This document shows positions 10,270-18,946 of a stretch of DNA of 64,000 bases, piece by piece. The stretch covers positions 1 to 64,000 of the forward strand of contig CAYJFB010000011.1 of the NCBI GenBank assembly GCA_964369685.1, in the 5' to 3' direction. Numbering within the stretch: position 1 is the stretch's first letter; every line of letters starts with the position of its first letter. Both the position numbers and the translations under genes were made by a program. This DNA comes from Avidesulfovibrio sp964369685 (GTDB lineage Bacteria; Desulfobacterota; Desulfovibrionia; Desulfovibrionales; Desulfovibrionaceae). The notes beneath the pieces are model-generated. The model did not search any database and had not been told where the DNA came from. It worked only from the letters and a program-made list of their open reading frames with translations.

Positions 10270-10328
10270 AAGTGTAATATACAACATCTGGGAGAGTAAC
10301 ACTTTCCCAGATGTTGTATATTACACTT
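10270..10328. terminator. 24-bp perfect inverted repeat between convergent genes
   Basis: Bases 10270-10293 are exactly complementary to 10305-10328, with an 11-base loop. The repeat lies 12 bases after the EAL gene stop and about 70 bases from the end of the convergent aldehyde oxidoreductase gene. There is no clear T-tract on either side, so it may stop transcription from both strands by another route, or protect 3' ends. Confidence 0.7.
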
Positions 10329-10399
10329 GCTAAATAAAACGATACGGTGACTTTTTTATGCAATAAGGTACCGGAATACTGAAAAAAGTGTATTGTATT

Positions 10400-12196
10400 T
10401 TAAAACAGTTCTAAACGTTTTTTGGTTTCTTCCGTAGGAAAGGCATTTACCCAACCACGTTCTTTATAATACTCAGGAAGCGTGACTTCTAATTTCGATT
10501 CCATGCCGACTGAAGGACCGTCTGTCACAGGTTTTTCAAGCAAACGTTTTGGCAGTGTATCGTCTTCAGCCTTCATTCCTGCAGCTTGATTGAACATACG
10601 TTCAATATTATAAATACGTTCACCGACGGCAATCAATGTTTCTGCTGTATATTCGGTTCCTGTCGCAGCATTCAAAAGCTTTGCATACTGCGGCGCACCA
10701 AGTGCAAAAGAAGAAAAAAGACATAACCCCATACTGTCAATAACCGCTGTCAGGTCTTGAAAAATTTTACACCAAAACGCTTTAGCCTCCGTCGCAGTTC
10801 TGTCCAATTGCTCAGGCAATCCCAAGACTTCGGGAGAAATCAAATAACCGCGTACGTGACACCCCCCGCGATTTGAAGTCGCATATGTAATTCCGATACC
10901 TTGCACAGCACGAGGATCATAAGCAGGAAGTTCTTGTTTTTTAACACTCATAGACAATTCAGGATGACCATAATATTCACACAATCTGAAACTGCCGTCA
11001 GCCATACGTCGCGCCAAATCAGATTGACCTTTGCCCATACGCTTTGTCCATTCCACGATCGCTTGTGCACTGCCGAATTCTAAGGGAACCCCATCACATT
11101 CTTCTTCTTTTATAGCACCGATTTTATACAATTCCATAGCTGCCGCGATGGTACAAGGGGTTGAAATGGCATCTAATCCATATTCATTGCACAAAAAATT
11201 TGCTTCATTGATGGCTACAAGATCATCGACTCCACAATTTCCACCATACGCCCATAACACTTCATATTCCGGGCCACCAACGGTTTGTCCATGCAAATCA
11301 ATGACTCTGCCACAACCGATAGGACAACGGTGACAAAAACCTTGCTTGACAATATGATGTTCTTTAAGAGCTTCGCCTGAAATATTATCGGCAAACTCTG
11401 AGTGTGAGCCATTCCAATTGTTGGTAGGGAAAGCGCCTATACTATTGATTATATTAACTAAAACAGCTGTACCATAAGCCCCCAAGCCTTGTCCTGTGAC
11501 CGGGTTGCTTTTGAGTAAATCAAGGCATTCGCGATTAGCAACATTGAGTGCTTCTGCATCATATGGTTCAACCTTGGTTGCTTTTGAGGTGACAGTTATG
11601 GCTTTCAGGTTTTTACTGCCCATCACAGCACCAACGCCACTGCGTCCTGCCGCTCTGTCTTTATCATTCATAATACACGCCAACAGAGATTGATGTTCCC
11701 CTGCAGGACCAATATTCAAGACACTCGCCTTGGGGTGTGCGGCTTTGAGGGTTTCATTTATCGCTTCGGATTTCATATCAACATATTCATTGGCAGGCAA
11801 AATTTGAATCGTCGTATCTACAATATTAATATAAACAGGTTGTTTTGAGCGACCTTCAACAATCAAACCATCCCAGCCCGCACATTTCAATTTGGCTCCC
11901 CAAACACCACCGGAATTTGAACAAGCAATCATACCCGTCAGAGGAGATTTTGTGATGACCATATAACGACCTGAAGTTGGTGAGGCTGTGCCTGTCATAG
12001 GGCCTGTTAAATAAATAAGCTTATTTTCGGCAGAGAGTGGATCAACAGTGGCAACACCTTCATCATACAATATTTTTGTACCTAATCCACGCCCACCAAT
12101 AAACTTTTTGGCCAACTGTAGATCCAGTTTTTCAACACATATTGTTCCTTCGGTCAAATTGATTCGTGCCAATGTTCCGTGATATGCAGTACTCAT
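10400..12196 (-). CDS. aor: Aldehyde:ferredoxin oxidoreductase (tungstopterin/molybdopterin enzyme)
   Basis: This 598-residue cytoplasmic enzyme oxidises aldehydes to carboxylates (or the reverse) with ferredoxin, using a bis-pterin tungsten cofactor and one 4Fe-4S cluster. Visible family features are the N-terminal domain (FIGGRGLGTKIL, GPMTGTASPTSGR, SGGVWGAKLK), the cluster motif CHRCPIGC at about residues 287-294 and a further cysteine in GLCLFSS near 490, giving the usual CxxCxxxC plus distant C arrangement. The ATG at 12194-12196 is preceded by CTGGAGG; a longer in-frame extension upstream runs through the leader RNA and is rejected. A sigma-70-like promoter and a cofactor-riboswitch-like leader precede it, suggesting control by cofactor supply. 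Substrate specificity within the AOR family is not determined here. Confidence 0.93.
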   Translation of the reverse strand: MSTAYHGTLARINLTEGTICVEKLDLQLAKKFIGGRGLGTKILYDEGVATVDPLSAENKLIYLTGPMTGTASPTSGRYMVITKSPLTGMIACSNSGGVWGAKLKCAGWDGLIVEGRSKQPVYINIVDTTIQILPANEYVDMKSEAINETLKAAHPKASVLNIGPAGEHQSLLACIMNDKDRAAGRSGVGAVMGSKNLKAITVTSKATKVEPYDAEALNVANRECLDLLKSNPVTGQGLGAYGTAVLVNIINSIGAFPTNNWNGSHSEFADNISGEALKEHHIVKQGFCHRCPIGCGRVIDLHGQTVGGPEYEVLWAYGGNCGVDDLVAINEANFLCNEYGLDAISTPCTIAAAMELYKIGAIKEEECDGVPLEFGSAQAIVEWTKRMGKGQSDLARRMADGSFRLCEYYGHPELSMSVKKQELPAYDPRAVQGIGITYATSNRGGCHVRGYLISPEVLGLPEQLDRTATEAKAFWCKIFQDLTAVIDSMGLCLFSSFALGAPQYAKLLNAATGTEYTAETLIAVGERIYNIERMFNQAAGMKAEDDTLPKRLLEKPVTDGPSVGMESKLEVTLPEYYKERGWVNAFPTEETKKRLELF

Positions 12197-12249
12197 AACG
12201 GCCTCCAGGATAATTACTAAATTATATAGAATAATAAGGAGGCGGGCAC

Positions 12250-12285
12250 AAAAAAAAGATTTGCCTGCCTCAGCAGCAACAAATC
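12250..12285 (-). terminator. Intrinsic terminator in the aldehyde oxidoreductase leader
   Basis: On the minus strand GATTTG (12280-12285) pairs with CAAATC (12258-12263), with an inner CTGC/GCAG stem, followed immediately by eight T residues (12257-12250). It sits between promoter and start codon and overlaps the riboswitch arm, as expected for an attenuating expression platform. Confidence 0.7.
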
Positions 12286-12366
12286 CTTTCCAAGAGGTGG
12301 GAGGCATCGCATGAATCGGACGATACCCATAGGCTTAATACCATCACTATTAAGCTCGGATTCATA
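12250..12366 (-). promoter_or_regulatory. Molybdenum/tungsten cofactor riboswitch-like leader
   Basis: The minus-strand leader folds into a closing stem (12359-12365 with 12311-12317), an inner 8-bp hairpin (12348-12355 with 12333-12340) and a second arm closed by GCCTC/GAGGC (12301-12305 with 12267-12271) that contains CCCACCTCTTGGAAAGGA. The CCGAGC, GCCTCC and GAAAGGA blocks match what I recall of the Moco RNA motif, found upstream of molybdenum and tungsten enzyme genes. The GAGGC strand is also used inside the downstream terminator stem, so the two folds exclude each other. The match is from memory and was not scored with a covariance model. Confidence 0.72.
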
Positions 12367-12368
12367 AA

Positions 12369-12397
12369 ATATTATTTAACACAGTTCAACTTGTCAA
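12369..12397 (-). promoter_or_regulatory. Sigma-70-like promoter of the aldehyde oxidoreductase gene
   Basis: A perfect TTGACA -35 box (minus strand, 12397-12392) and a TAATAT -10 box (12374-12369) are separated by 17 bases. Transcription would start near 12362, just at the first stem of the structured leader. Confidence 0.75.
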
Positions 12398-12421
12398 CAA
12401 AAATCATTAATACATTGAATC

Positions 12422-12697
12422 TTATCCTCCCATAGTCATATGTTGAATTAAAAAATCTTTATAGAAGGCATCAATATCGCATGGATCACCAAATAAATAC
12501 ATAGCACATCGTACAATTGGAAGAAGTTTTTTTGTATACATATGCTCTTCAATTTCAGTAAGTTGAGATTGTTCTTCCAAAAAAATACAGGCATTTTTGT
12601 AACTGTATTCATCATTTCCCCATGCAATAACCTGTTCTGCCTGGAGTAAAAAGACGTGCAGTTGTTTTTTTGAATAAGCAAAATCTTTATATATCAT
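12422..12697 (-). CDS. Hypothetical small acidic protein
   Basis: A 91-residue protein beginning MIYKDFAYSKKQ; I do not recognise a family. It has no signal peptide or membrane helix, contains three cysteines and several aromatic residues, and looks like a globular cytoplasmic protein with a helical heptad-like middle (EEQSQLTEIEEHMYTKKL). A GTG at 12721 would add eight residues; neither start has a good ribosome site, so the start is uncertain. It lies upstream of the aldehyde oxidoreductase promoter on the same strand. An overlapping second frame (12448-12681) has low-complexity hydrophobic content and is less plausible. Confidence 0.5.
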   Translation of the reverse strand: MIYKDFAYSKKQLHVFLLQAEQVIAWGNDEYSYKNACIFLEEQSQLTEIEEHMYTKKLLPIVRCAMYLFGDPCDIDAFYKDFLIQHMTMGG

Positions 12698-12776
12698 AGT
12701 ATTATTTATAAACAATAACACACTGCAAAGGCATCAATTCATCGTGACACCTTTGCATTCTGTTATAATTACAATA

Positions 12777-13460
12777 TTAAACAAAAGTCGTACCGATTTG
12801 TTCAAAGGCCACACGTCGCTCGGTAAGGTTCTGTGCCGAATAAAATCCCGATCCGGAAACCAAAACATCGGCACCTGCTTGGAGCAATATTGCAGTATTT
12901 TCAAGAGTTACGCCGCCATCAACTTGAATATGAGTTGCCAAACCGCGTTGATTGAGCGTTGTGCGCAAGCTTTTTATTTTTTCCAACGTTGTAGGTAAAA
13001 AACGCTGTCCACCAAATCCCGGATTCACACTCATTAAAAGGATGAGATCCACATCTTCAAGAACATAATCCAAAACTGAAAGTGGAGTTGCCGGATTGAG
13101 TGCCACCCCAACTTGCATTCCCAATTCTCGAATGCGAACCAAAACGCGTTGTAAATGAACCGTAGACTCCGCGTGAACGACCAACATGTCAGCACCTGCG
13201 GCGTGAAAGTCTTCAAGAAAGCGTTCAGGTTCACGAATCATTAAATGAACGTCAAAAAAAAGACGACTTTTCGCACGCACACTTTTGATTACATGTTGTC
13301 CAAAGGTTATATTGGGAACGAAATGGCCATCCATGATATCCCAATGTACCCAGCGCAAACCGGCTGCTTCCAAATCCTGAAGAGCTCCGGAAAGATTGCC
13401 ACAATCCGCTGAAAGCAATGAAGGAGACAAGATGGTTTCTTTTGGTTGATAAGAAAACAT
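12777..13460 (-). CDS. rpe: Ribulose-phosphate 3-epimerase
   Basis: The 227-residue TIM-barrel enzyme interconverts ribulose 5-phosphate and xylulose 5-phosphate in the pentose phosphate pathway. Family motifs are present in order: LSPSLLSAD (about 11-19), HWDIMDGHFVPN (39-50), DVHLMI (70-75), NPGFGGQ (146-152) and VDGGV (180-184). Expected metal ligands and catalytic residues His39, Asp41, His72 and Asp181 keep the spacing known from E. coli and yeast enzymes. It stands alone on the minus strand between a small hypothetical gene and a tRNA on the opposite strand. The ribosome site is a weak ATGGGG. Confidence 0.95.
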   Translation of the reverse strand: MFSYQPKETILSPSLLSADCGNLSGALQDLEAAGLRWVHWDIMDGHFVPNITFGQHVIKSVRAKSRLFFDVHLMIREPERFLEDFHAAGADMLVVHAESTVHLQRVLVRIRELGMQVGVALNPATPLSVLDYVLEDVDLILLMSVNPGFGGQRFLPTTLEKIKSLRTTLNQRGLATHIQVDGGVTLENTAILLQAGADVLVSGSGFYSAQNLTERRVAFEQIGTTFV

Positions 13461-13696
13461 AAAAACCCCATAACTTGTTTTAAATGTATAAGTTATTTAT
13501 ATTATATTTATAAATGATTTATTTTTATAATGCAATAAAAACATCTTTATGCAGAAAATTTTTCTGAGAGGATGGAGAAATATCATTAGTATATATGTTT
13601 GTTACAATTGAACACCATGCCACATCAGCATAACGTCTTTATCTTTATATGAAATATGTTTTTAAAATATCCATACCCCCTGATTCAAATAAAATA

Positions 13697-13725
13697 TTGA
13701 CATTTTCCTGCATTTGATCTAAATA
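13697..13725 (+). promoter_or_regulatory. Promoter of tRNA-Met
   Basis: TTGACA (13697-13702), a 17-base spacer and TAAATA (13720-13725) lie directly before the tRNA, which begins at 13743. Confidence 0.6.
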
Positions 13726-13742
13726 CAATACTGCTTTTGTAT

Positions 13743-13818
13743 GGACCTATAGCTCAGTTGGTAGAGCCTCCGGCTCATAACCGGTCGGTCCCAGGTTCAA
13801 GTCCTGGTGGGTCCACCA
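13743..13818 (+). tRNA. tRNA-Met (CAT anticodon)
   Basis: A 76-base cloverleaf: acceptor GGACCTA/TGGGTCC, D arm GCTC...GAGC, anticodon arm TCCGG-CTCATAA-CCGGT, T arm CCAGG-TTCAAGT-CCTGG and encoded CCA. The anticodon is CAT. The paired first acceptor base argues against an initiator tRNA; elongator Met is likeliest, while Ile2 with modified C34 cannot be excluded from sequence alone. Confidence 0.93.
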
Positions 13819-13824
13819 ACTTTT

Positions 13825-13860
13825 GGCCACATTGTATAATCAATACAATGTGGCCTTTTT
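13825..13860 (+). terminator. Rho-independent terminator after tRNA-Met
   Basis: A perfect 13-bp stem (13825-13837 with 13843-13855, beginning GGCCACATTG) with a five-base loop is followed by TTTTT. It starts seven bases after the tRNA CCA end. Confidence 0.93.
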
Positions 13861-13987
13861 CGTATTCTGTATCCAAAATTCTTTACATTTTCTCAAAAAA
13901 CACATACAAAAAATAAAAGAAAATTATCGTAAAAGACCTTCAATAATCAACATCAAGATTCTATCAAACATAAAAAGGGAGACTCCT

Positions 13988-14860
13988 ATGTCTACTCCGT
14001 CCGTTTTCCATTTTAAAAATTTTATGACAATGGAGCATTTTGTTCCTTCAGAGAAGGATAATACAAAAGTAGAAATAGATATCGAAAAAAGTAACGTACA
14101 TAATGTTTTTTTTAAACACAATCACTATACTTCAAGTAAATGGGAACAATATCTTTCAATTTACAACAGATTATTTGCACCGTTCATATTGAATGGTAAA
14201 CCGATTCATCTTATGGAATTGGGTATACAAAACGGTGGTTCTCTTGAAATATGGCAAAAACTCTTCCCACAAAAATCACATTTTGTGGGTGTTGACATTG
14301 ATAAAAACTGTAAAAAGCTTGAATATAATGAATACATTGAAATTTTTATTGGTGATATTTCAAAAGGAGAGTTGCTCAATGATGCTTTAAAAAATAGAAA
14401 ATTTGATATAATCATTGATGATGCCTCACATTTTTGTCAACACGTTTGGAGTAATTTCAACAATACTTTTGAAATGTTGTCTCCCGGAGGACTTTATATC
14501 ATTGAAGATTGTCACACAAGTTACTGGCAAAAATATGGCGGAGGCCTCAATGTTTCAGGTTCAATAATGGAAAACTTTAAAATATTTATTGATATTATAC
14601 ATTATTATTACTTTAAAGATTTTGTTCCGCTGTCTGCAGAAACCAAAAAATTTTGTGAAAAATATCATCCGCAAATTGCCTCTATTTCTTTCTATGACTC
14701 CATCATTGTTATTGAAAAATATCTGAGCCATAAAGATAAACCTTTCAGAAATTACCTTTTTGGAAAAGAAGGCCTTGTTGTCGCCAATGAAACACAACTA
14801 AACGGCGGACACCTTGAAGTGACAGAAACAACACAATTTGAAAAACACTTTAAATATTAA
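13988..14860 (+). CDS. SAM-dependent methyltransferase, MycE-like sugar O-methyltransferase
   Basis: The 290-residue protein has a class I methyltransferase core: MELGIQNGGSLEIW (SAM loop, about 76-89), FVGVDID (about 98-104), FDIIIDDASHFCQHVW (about 138-153) and GGLYIIEDCHTSYW. The IIDDASH plus IEDxxTSYW pattern is that of metal-dependent sugar O-methyltransferases such as MycE of mycinamicin synthesis, and the next genes make a nucleotide sugar, so methylation of a surface deoxysugar is a sensible inference. The ATG at 13988 follows AAAAAGGGA; an upstream in-frame ATG overlaps the tRNA terminator and is rejected. Target and regiochemistry are not known. Confidence 0.75.
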   Translation: MSTPSVFHFKNFMTMEHFVPSEKDNTKVEIDIEKSNVHNVFFKHNHYTSSKWEQYLSIYNRLFAPFILNGKPIHLMELGIQNGGSLEIWQKLFPQKSHFVGVDIDKNCKKLEYNEYIEIFIGDISKGELLNDALKNRKFDIIIDDASHFCQHVWSNFNNTFEMLSPGGLYIIEDCHTSYWQKYGGGLNVSGSIMENFKIFIDIIHYYYFKDFVPLSAETKKFCEKYHPQIASISFYDSIIVIEKYLSHKDKPFRNYLFGKEGLVVANETQLNGGHLEVTETTQFEKHFKY

Positions 14861-14890
14861 GCTGTTTATTCAATATATGATTTTTTAAAA

Positions 14891-14937
14891 ATATGATATT
14901 TTGCCAAACAATTACAAGAGTTGGTAAAATATCGTAT
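14891..14937 (+). terminator. Imperfect 17-bp hairpin after the O-methyltransferase gene
   Basis: Bases 14891-14907 pair with 14921-14937 with two G-T wobbles and a 13-base loop, 30 bases after the stop codon. There is no strong T-tract, so termination is likely but not certain. The rest of the gap up to 15152 is A+T rich and shows no gene. Confidence 0.5.
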
Positions 14938-15152
14938 AAAATAATAACCTCATAACATCATAGAAGTTAAAAAATAATTTAAACTTTACAAATAAAGACT
15001 CTTGCATGATACAAAATATAACCAAAGATCATGTAAAAAACATTGCTTACTATACTAGTTATATAAAAAAACAACTCAAATTGTCATTCTTATTCATTTA
15101 AACCATAAATAAGCCTTACAATAAAGAGAGTGTCCTTTTCAGTGGAGAAAAT

Positions 15153-15929
15153 ATGAAAGTAGCAATCCTTGCAGGCGGACTTGGAACAAGACTCACAGAA
15201 GAAACAACAATTCACCCTAAGCCCATGGTAGAAATCGGTAATAAACCCATTTTATGGCATATCATGAAAATATATTCTCATTATGGCTTTAATGACTTTG
15301 TTATTTTGGGTGGATATAAACAAAATCATATCAAAAATTTTTTTGTAAACTATTACACCGATCACTGTGATTTAACTGTTGATTTTTCTACAAATTCCAT
15401 TGAATTTCATGACAATCAAATTGATCCATGGAAAGTGACCATTCTTGATACGGGTACCGAAACATTGACAGGCGGACGAATAAAAAAAGCACAAAAATAT
15501 TTAGAAAACGATACGTTTATGCTGACTTACGGTGACGGTGTTGCAGATATCAACATCAAAGAACTTGTTGACTTTCATAAAAAACAGCAACGCCTTGCAA
15601 CAATGAGTATTGTCCCGCTTGTCGGTAAATTCGGTGCCGTAAAGATTGATGATAAAACACATCAAGTTGTTGATTTTCATGAAAAACCAAAATATAATTC
15701 CAGTTTAATCAATATCGGTTTTTTTGTTCTTGAACCGAAGATTTTTCATTACCTCAATGATTCCGAACAAGAAATTTGGGAAACAACGCCACTACAAAAA
15801 CTCACCCAAGACGGACAACTGTCTGCCTATACCCATCAAGGTTTCTGGCGTCCAATGGACATGTTACGTGACAAAATAGAACTCAATGCCATGTGGGAAC
15901 AAGGCGCACCTTGGAAAATATGGTCCTGA
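15153..15929 (+). CDS. rfbF: Glucose-1-phosphate cytidylyltransferase
   Basis: The 258-residue enzyme makes CDP-glucose from CTP and glucose 1-phosphate, the entry to CDP-linked deoxysugars. It shows the nucleotidyltransferase signature GGLGTRLTEET near residue 8, HPKPMVEIGNKPILWHI, the YGDGVADIN metal-binding segment and the conserved GFWRPMDMLRDK ending. Length equals that of known RfbF proteins. It is preceded by GTGGAG and starts a run of same-strand genes (CDP-glucose dehydratase, epimerase, C-methyltransferase, glycosyltransferase, reductase) that forms one pathway. Confidence 0.95.
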   Translation: MKVAILAGGLGTRLTEETTIHPKPMVEIGNKPILWHIMKIYSHYGFNDFVILGGYKQNHIKNFFVNYYTDHCDLTVDFSTNSIEFHDNQIDPWKVTILDTGTETLTGGRIKKAQKYLENDTFMLTYGDGVADINIKELVDFHKKQQRLATMSIVPLVGKFGAVKIDDKTHQVVDFHEKPKYNSSLINIGFFVLEPKIFHYLNDSEQEIWETTPLQKLTQDGQLSAYTHQGFWRPMDMLRDKIELNAMWEQGAPWKIWS

Positions 15930-15983
15930 ACCTTTCTGCCTCTAAAAATTTTATTTATCAACACCCCAGCCAAGACAAAGATC

Positions 15984-17090
15984 ATGATTGCTCTACACCG
16001 CTTTTATACTGACAAACGTATAATGATTACAGGACATGCAGGTTTTAAGGGAGCTTGGCTTGCTCATCTTTTACAGTCATGGGGGGCTTCTGTTGCGGGA
16101 TATTCTTTGTTGTCAGATACAACATACACAATGTACGATATTATGGCCTTAAAACATCGATTGGATATGAATTGCATAGCTGATATTTGTGATATTGAAA
16201 CACTACAAAAAATATTTATACGTTTTCAACCAGATATCGTTATCCATCTAGCAGCACAAGCCATTGTACGCAAATCCTATACCAACCCCTTTGATACCTA
16301 TAAAACAAACGTGCTTGGCACTCTGGCGCTTCTTGAAACAGCACGACAAACATCGTCTGTACGTGCTTTTGTCAATGTTACAACAGATAAATGTTATGAA
16401 AATATTGAAAAAAATTATTTTTATAATGAAGAGGATCCGTTAGGCGGGTACGATATGTACTCTTCTTCAAAAGCGTGTTCAGAAATACTTACATCCTCAT
16501 ATAGACGCTCTTTTTTAAACAAAGAAGGCTTTGCCTTGGCTTCGGCACGAGCGGGCAACGTGATTGGAGGTGGCGACTGGGCTGTGGACAGACTGATTCC
16601 CGATTGTATCCGAGCATTCAGTGAAGAACAAACTGTACATATCCGCAACCCTGTTGCTGTACGCCCGTGGCAGCATGTGCTTGAACCACTTATGGGTTAT
16701 TTGATTTTAGCACAAAAACTTTTTGAGAAACCTCAATCCTGCTCTACAGCATACAATTTTGGACCTGAAAAAAGTTGTATCCTCAAAGTTGCAGACGTAG
16801 CAACATTAGCTGCTAATGCATGGAATATACCACACGGTAACGCAACTGTAACCGTTGGTACAAACGATGAATTGCATGAAGCAGGCTTGTTGCAACTAGA
16901 CATTACAAAAGCCAAAAAAGAATTACATTTTCAACCTGTATGGTCTGCATACAAAGCTATTTCTAAAACAATACAATGGTATAAATCATTTTACAATAAT
17001 AATAAAACAATGGTTGCATATACTGACAGACAAATTTCTGACTATATCATCGACGCACAAAAGAAAGAGATCTTTTGGAGTGCACAATAA
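15984..17090 (+). CDS. rfbG: CDP-glucose 4,6-dehydratase
   Basis: The 368-residue SDR enzyme converts CDP-glucose to CDP-4-keto-6-deoxyglucose. It has the NAD-binding GHAGFKG motif (17-23), the active-site TTDK (Thr134, Asp135, Lys136 region) and YSSSK (Tyr159, Lys163), with the family ending YIIDAQ. It follows rfbF by 54 bases. No 3-dehydrase (ddhC/ascC type) is present downstream, so the product should keep its 3-oxygen and be handled by the epimerase and C-methyltransferase encoded next. Confidence 0.95.
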   Translation: MIALHRFYTDKRIMITGHAGFKGAWLAHLLQSWGASVAGYSLLSDTTYTMYDIMALKHRLDMNCIADICDIETLQKIFIRFQPDIVIHLAAQAIVRKSYTNPFDTYKTNVLGTLALLETARQTSSVRAFVNVTTDKCYENIEKNYFYNEEDPLGGYDMYSSSKACSEILTSSYRRSFLNKEGFALASARAGNVIGGGDWAVDRLIPDCIRAFSEEQTVHIRNPVAVRPWQHVLEPLMGYLILAQKLFEKPQSCSTAYNFGPEKSCILKVADVATLAANAWNIPHGNATVTVGTNDELHEAGLLQLDITKAKKELHFQPVWSAYKAISKTIQWYKSFYNNNKTMVAYTDRQISDYIIDAQKKEIFWSAQ

Positions 17091-17100
17091 GGAACACATC

Positions 17101-17643
17101 GTGAAATTCACTCCGTTGGCAATAAAAGATGCATACCTTATCGAATGTACAGAATTTCTTGATGAGCGTGGTGCGTTTTCTCGTCTTTTTTGTGAGCATA
17201 TGTTGAGAGAATATGATATTCATTTTATGATGAAACAATCTTCTCTTTCAAAAAACAAAAAAAAAGGTGTTTTGCGCGGAATGCACTATCAAACAGCACC
17301 GTTTGGCGAACAAAAAATAGTGACCTGTGTAAAAGGTGCGGGATATGATGTTTTTGTTGATTTACGACCGAAAAGCCCAACATATTTAACATGGGTTGGC
17401 ATTGAATTAACAGAAACAAACAACAAAATGGTGTTTATTCCCAAACAATGCGCGCACGGTTTTCAAACTCTACTTGATGACACCTCGTTTCTTTATTATA
17501 TTGATACTATTTATCACCCTGAAGCCTCAACAGGCGTTCGTTACAATGATCCTGCCATTGGTATTCAATGGCCTCCTGAAAAAACATTGATTATCAGTGA
17601 AAAAGATCAAACGTTTCCTCTTATTGTACAAGGAACTGACTAA
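17101..17643 (+). CDS. RmlC-like 4-keto-6-deoxyhexose 3,5-epimerase
   Basis: The 180-residue cupin resembles dTDP-4-dehydrorhamnose 3,5-epimerase. It has FLDERGAFSRLF, LRGMHYQ with the catalytic His62, the DVFVDLRPKSPTYLTW strand, PKQCAHGFQTL, and Tyr132/Tyr133. The GTG at 17101 follows AAGGA by about eight bases and gives the usual family length; an upstream ATG overlapping rfbG is rejected. Because the neighbours are CDP-sugar enzymes, the substrate is probably the CDP-linked ketosugar rather than the dTDP one. It may act at C3, C5 or both. Confidence 0.88.
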   Translation: MKFTPLAIKDAYLIECTEFLDERGAFSRLFCEHMLREYDIHFMMKQSSLSKNKKKGVLRGMHYQTAPFGEQKIVTCVKGAGYDVFVDLRPKSPTYLTWVGIELTETNNKMVFIPKQCAHGFQTLLDDTSFLYYIDTIYHPEASTGVRYNDPAIGIQWPPEKTLIISEKDQTFPLIVQGTD

Positions 17644-17659
17644 ATATAAAGGATCCCTC

Positions 17660-18883
17660 ATGCCAACATGTAGATTTTGCAAAAAACCACTACAAACGAT
17701 TTTTGCCGACTTAAATATGGCTCCCTTATCAAACAGTTATGTTTCCGCTGTAAATCGTTATGCCAAAGAAAATACCTATCCCTTGATCACCTATGTGTGT
17801 GATGCGTGCTTTTTGGTACAAACACATGATTTTGTACATTCACAAGAAATGTTTACCAAAGAGTATGCATATAGATCCTCATGTTCAAATTCCTGGTTAA
17901 AACATTGCCAACAATACGTAGACACGATCTCCCAACGACTGGTGTTAACAAAAAAATCAAAAGTTCTTGAAATAGCAAGTAATGACGGTTATCTATTACA
18001 ATATTTTCAACAAAAAAACATTCCCTGTCAGGGTATCGAACCCTGCCAAGATGTCGCAGAGCTGGCCATTGCAAAAGGTATTCCCACTGTTATTGAGTTT
18101 TGGACAGAAACTTTGGCAAACACACTACAACCTGACGCAGATTTAATCTGCATGTGCAACGTATTGGCACATGTTCCAGACATTAATGATTTTACTAAAG
18201 CGATCAAACACGCTCTTGCACCTACAGGCACAGTAACTATAGAATTTCCTCATATCTACAACCTAATACAGTATAACCAATTTGACACTATATATCATGA
18301 ACACTATTCATATTTATCACTATTATTTGTAAGAACATTATTTGAAAAACACAATCTTACCATTTATGACGTTGAAACATTATCGACACATGGCGGTTCG
18401 TTGCGTGTGTATGGCTGCCACAAAGAACACCTTATCCCCATAAATACTACCGTTGAAAAAATACTGCATGCAGAAAAAGAACAGGGATTGGATAATACTA
18501 CTGTATATAGATCCTTTCAAAAAAATATCCAAACAGTTAAAAATGATCTCTTACAAACTTTGATTAAAATTAAAAATAGAGAAAAATCTATTGTAGCCTA
18601 TGGAGCCTCGGCAAAAGGTAATACCCTGTTCAATTATTGTGGAATTTCATATGATTTTATCGACTATTCTGTTGACATGAACACTGCAAAACAAAACACA
18701 TTTTTACCAGGAAGTCATATTCCTGTGTATCCTCCTACAAAAATTTCTGAAACAAAGCCGGACTATATCTTAATCACCCCATGGAATATCAAACAAGAAA
18801 TAATCAATCAACTTCGACATACCAATGCATGGGATTGTAAGTATATTGTTGCCATCCCTAGAATTGAAATCGGCGCTTTTTAA
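17660..18883 (+). CDS. Sugar C-methyltransferase, TylCIII/NovU-like
   Basis: The 407-residue protein has the three parts of NDP-4-ketosugar C-methyltransferases: an N-terminal zinc-binding domain with Cys4, Cys7, Cys47 and Cys50, a SAM-binding core with VLEIASNDGYLL (about 102-113) and the family motif YHEHYSYLSL, and a C-terminal domain with YGASAKGNTLFNYC. Such enzymes add a methyl group to a carbon next to the keto group, usually C3, giving branched sugars. The start ATG follows AAAGGA. Position between the epimerase and a reductase supports a branched 6-deoxyhexose pathway. The exact carbon methylated is inferred from homologs such as TylCIII. Confidence 0.88.
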   Translation: MPTCRFCKKPLQTIFADLNMAPLSNSYVSAVNRYAKENTYPLITYVCDACFLVQTHDFVHSQEMFTKEYAYRSSCSNSWLKHCQQYVDTISQRLVLTKKSKVLEIASNDGYLLQYFQQKNIPCQGIEPCQDVAELAIAKGIPTVIEFWTETLANTLQPDADLICMCNVLAHVPDINDFTKAIKHALAPTGTVTIEFPHIYNLIQYNQFDTIYHEHYSYLSLLFVRTLFEKHNLTIYDVETLSTHGGSLRVYGCHKEHLIPINTTVEKILHAEKEQGLDNTTVYRSFQKNIQTVKNDLLQTLIKIKNREKSIVAYGASAKGNTLFNYCGISYDFIDYSVDMNTAKQNTFLPGSHIPVYPPTKISETKPDYILITPWNIKQEIINQLRHTNAWDCKYIVAIPRIEIGAF

Positions 18884-18946
18884 TGACACTTGAACAAAAG
18901 AGCATACAAACACTCGTCACAGAACAAAGCTTTTTGAGGAAAAATC

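Noticed and set aside
12448..12681. Second minus-strand frame overlapping the small hypothetical gene
   Set aside because: It is shorter, lower in complexity and has no ribosome site; the other frame looks more like a globular protein.
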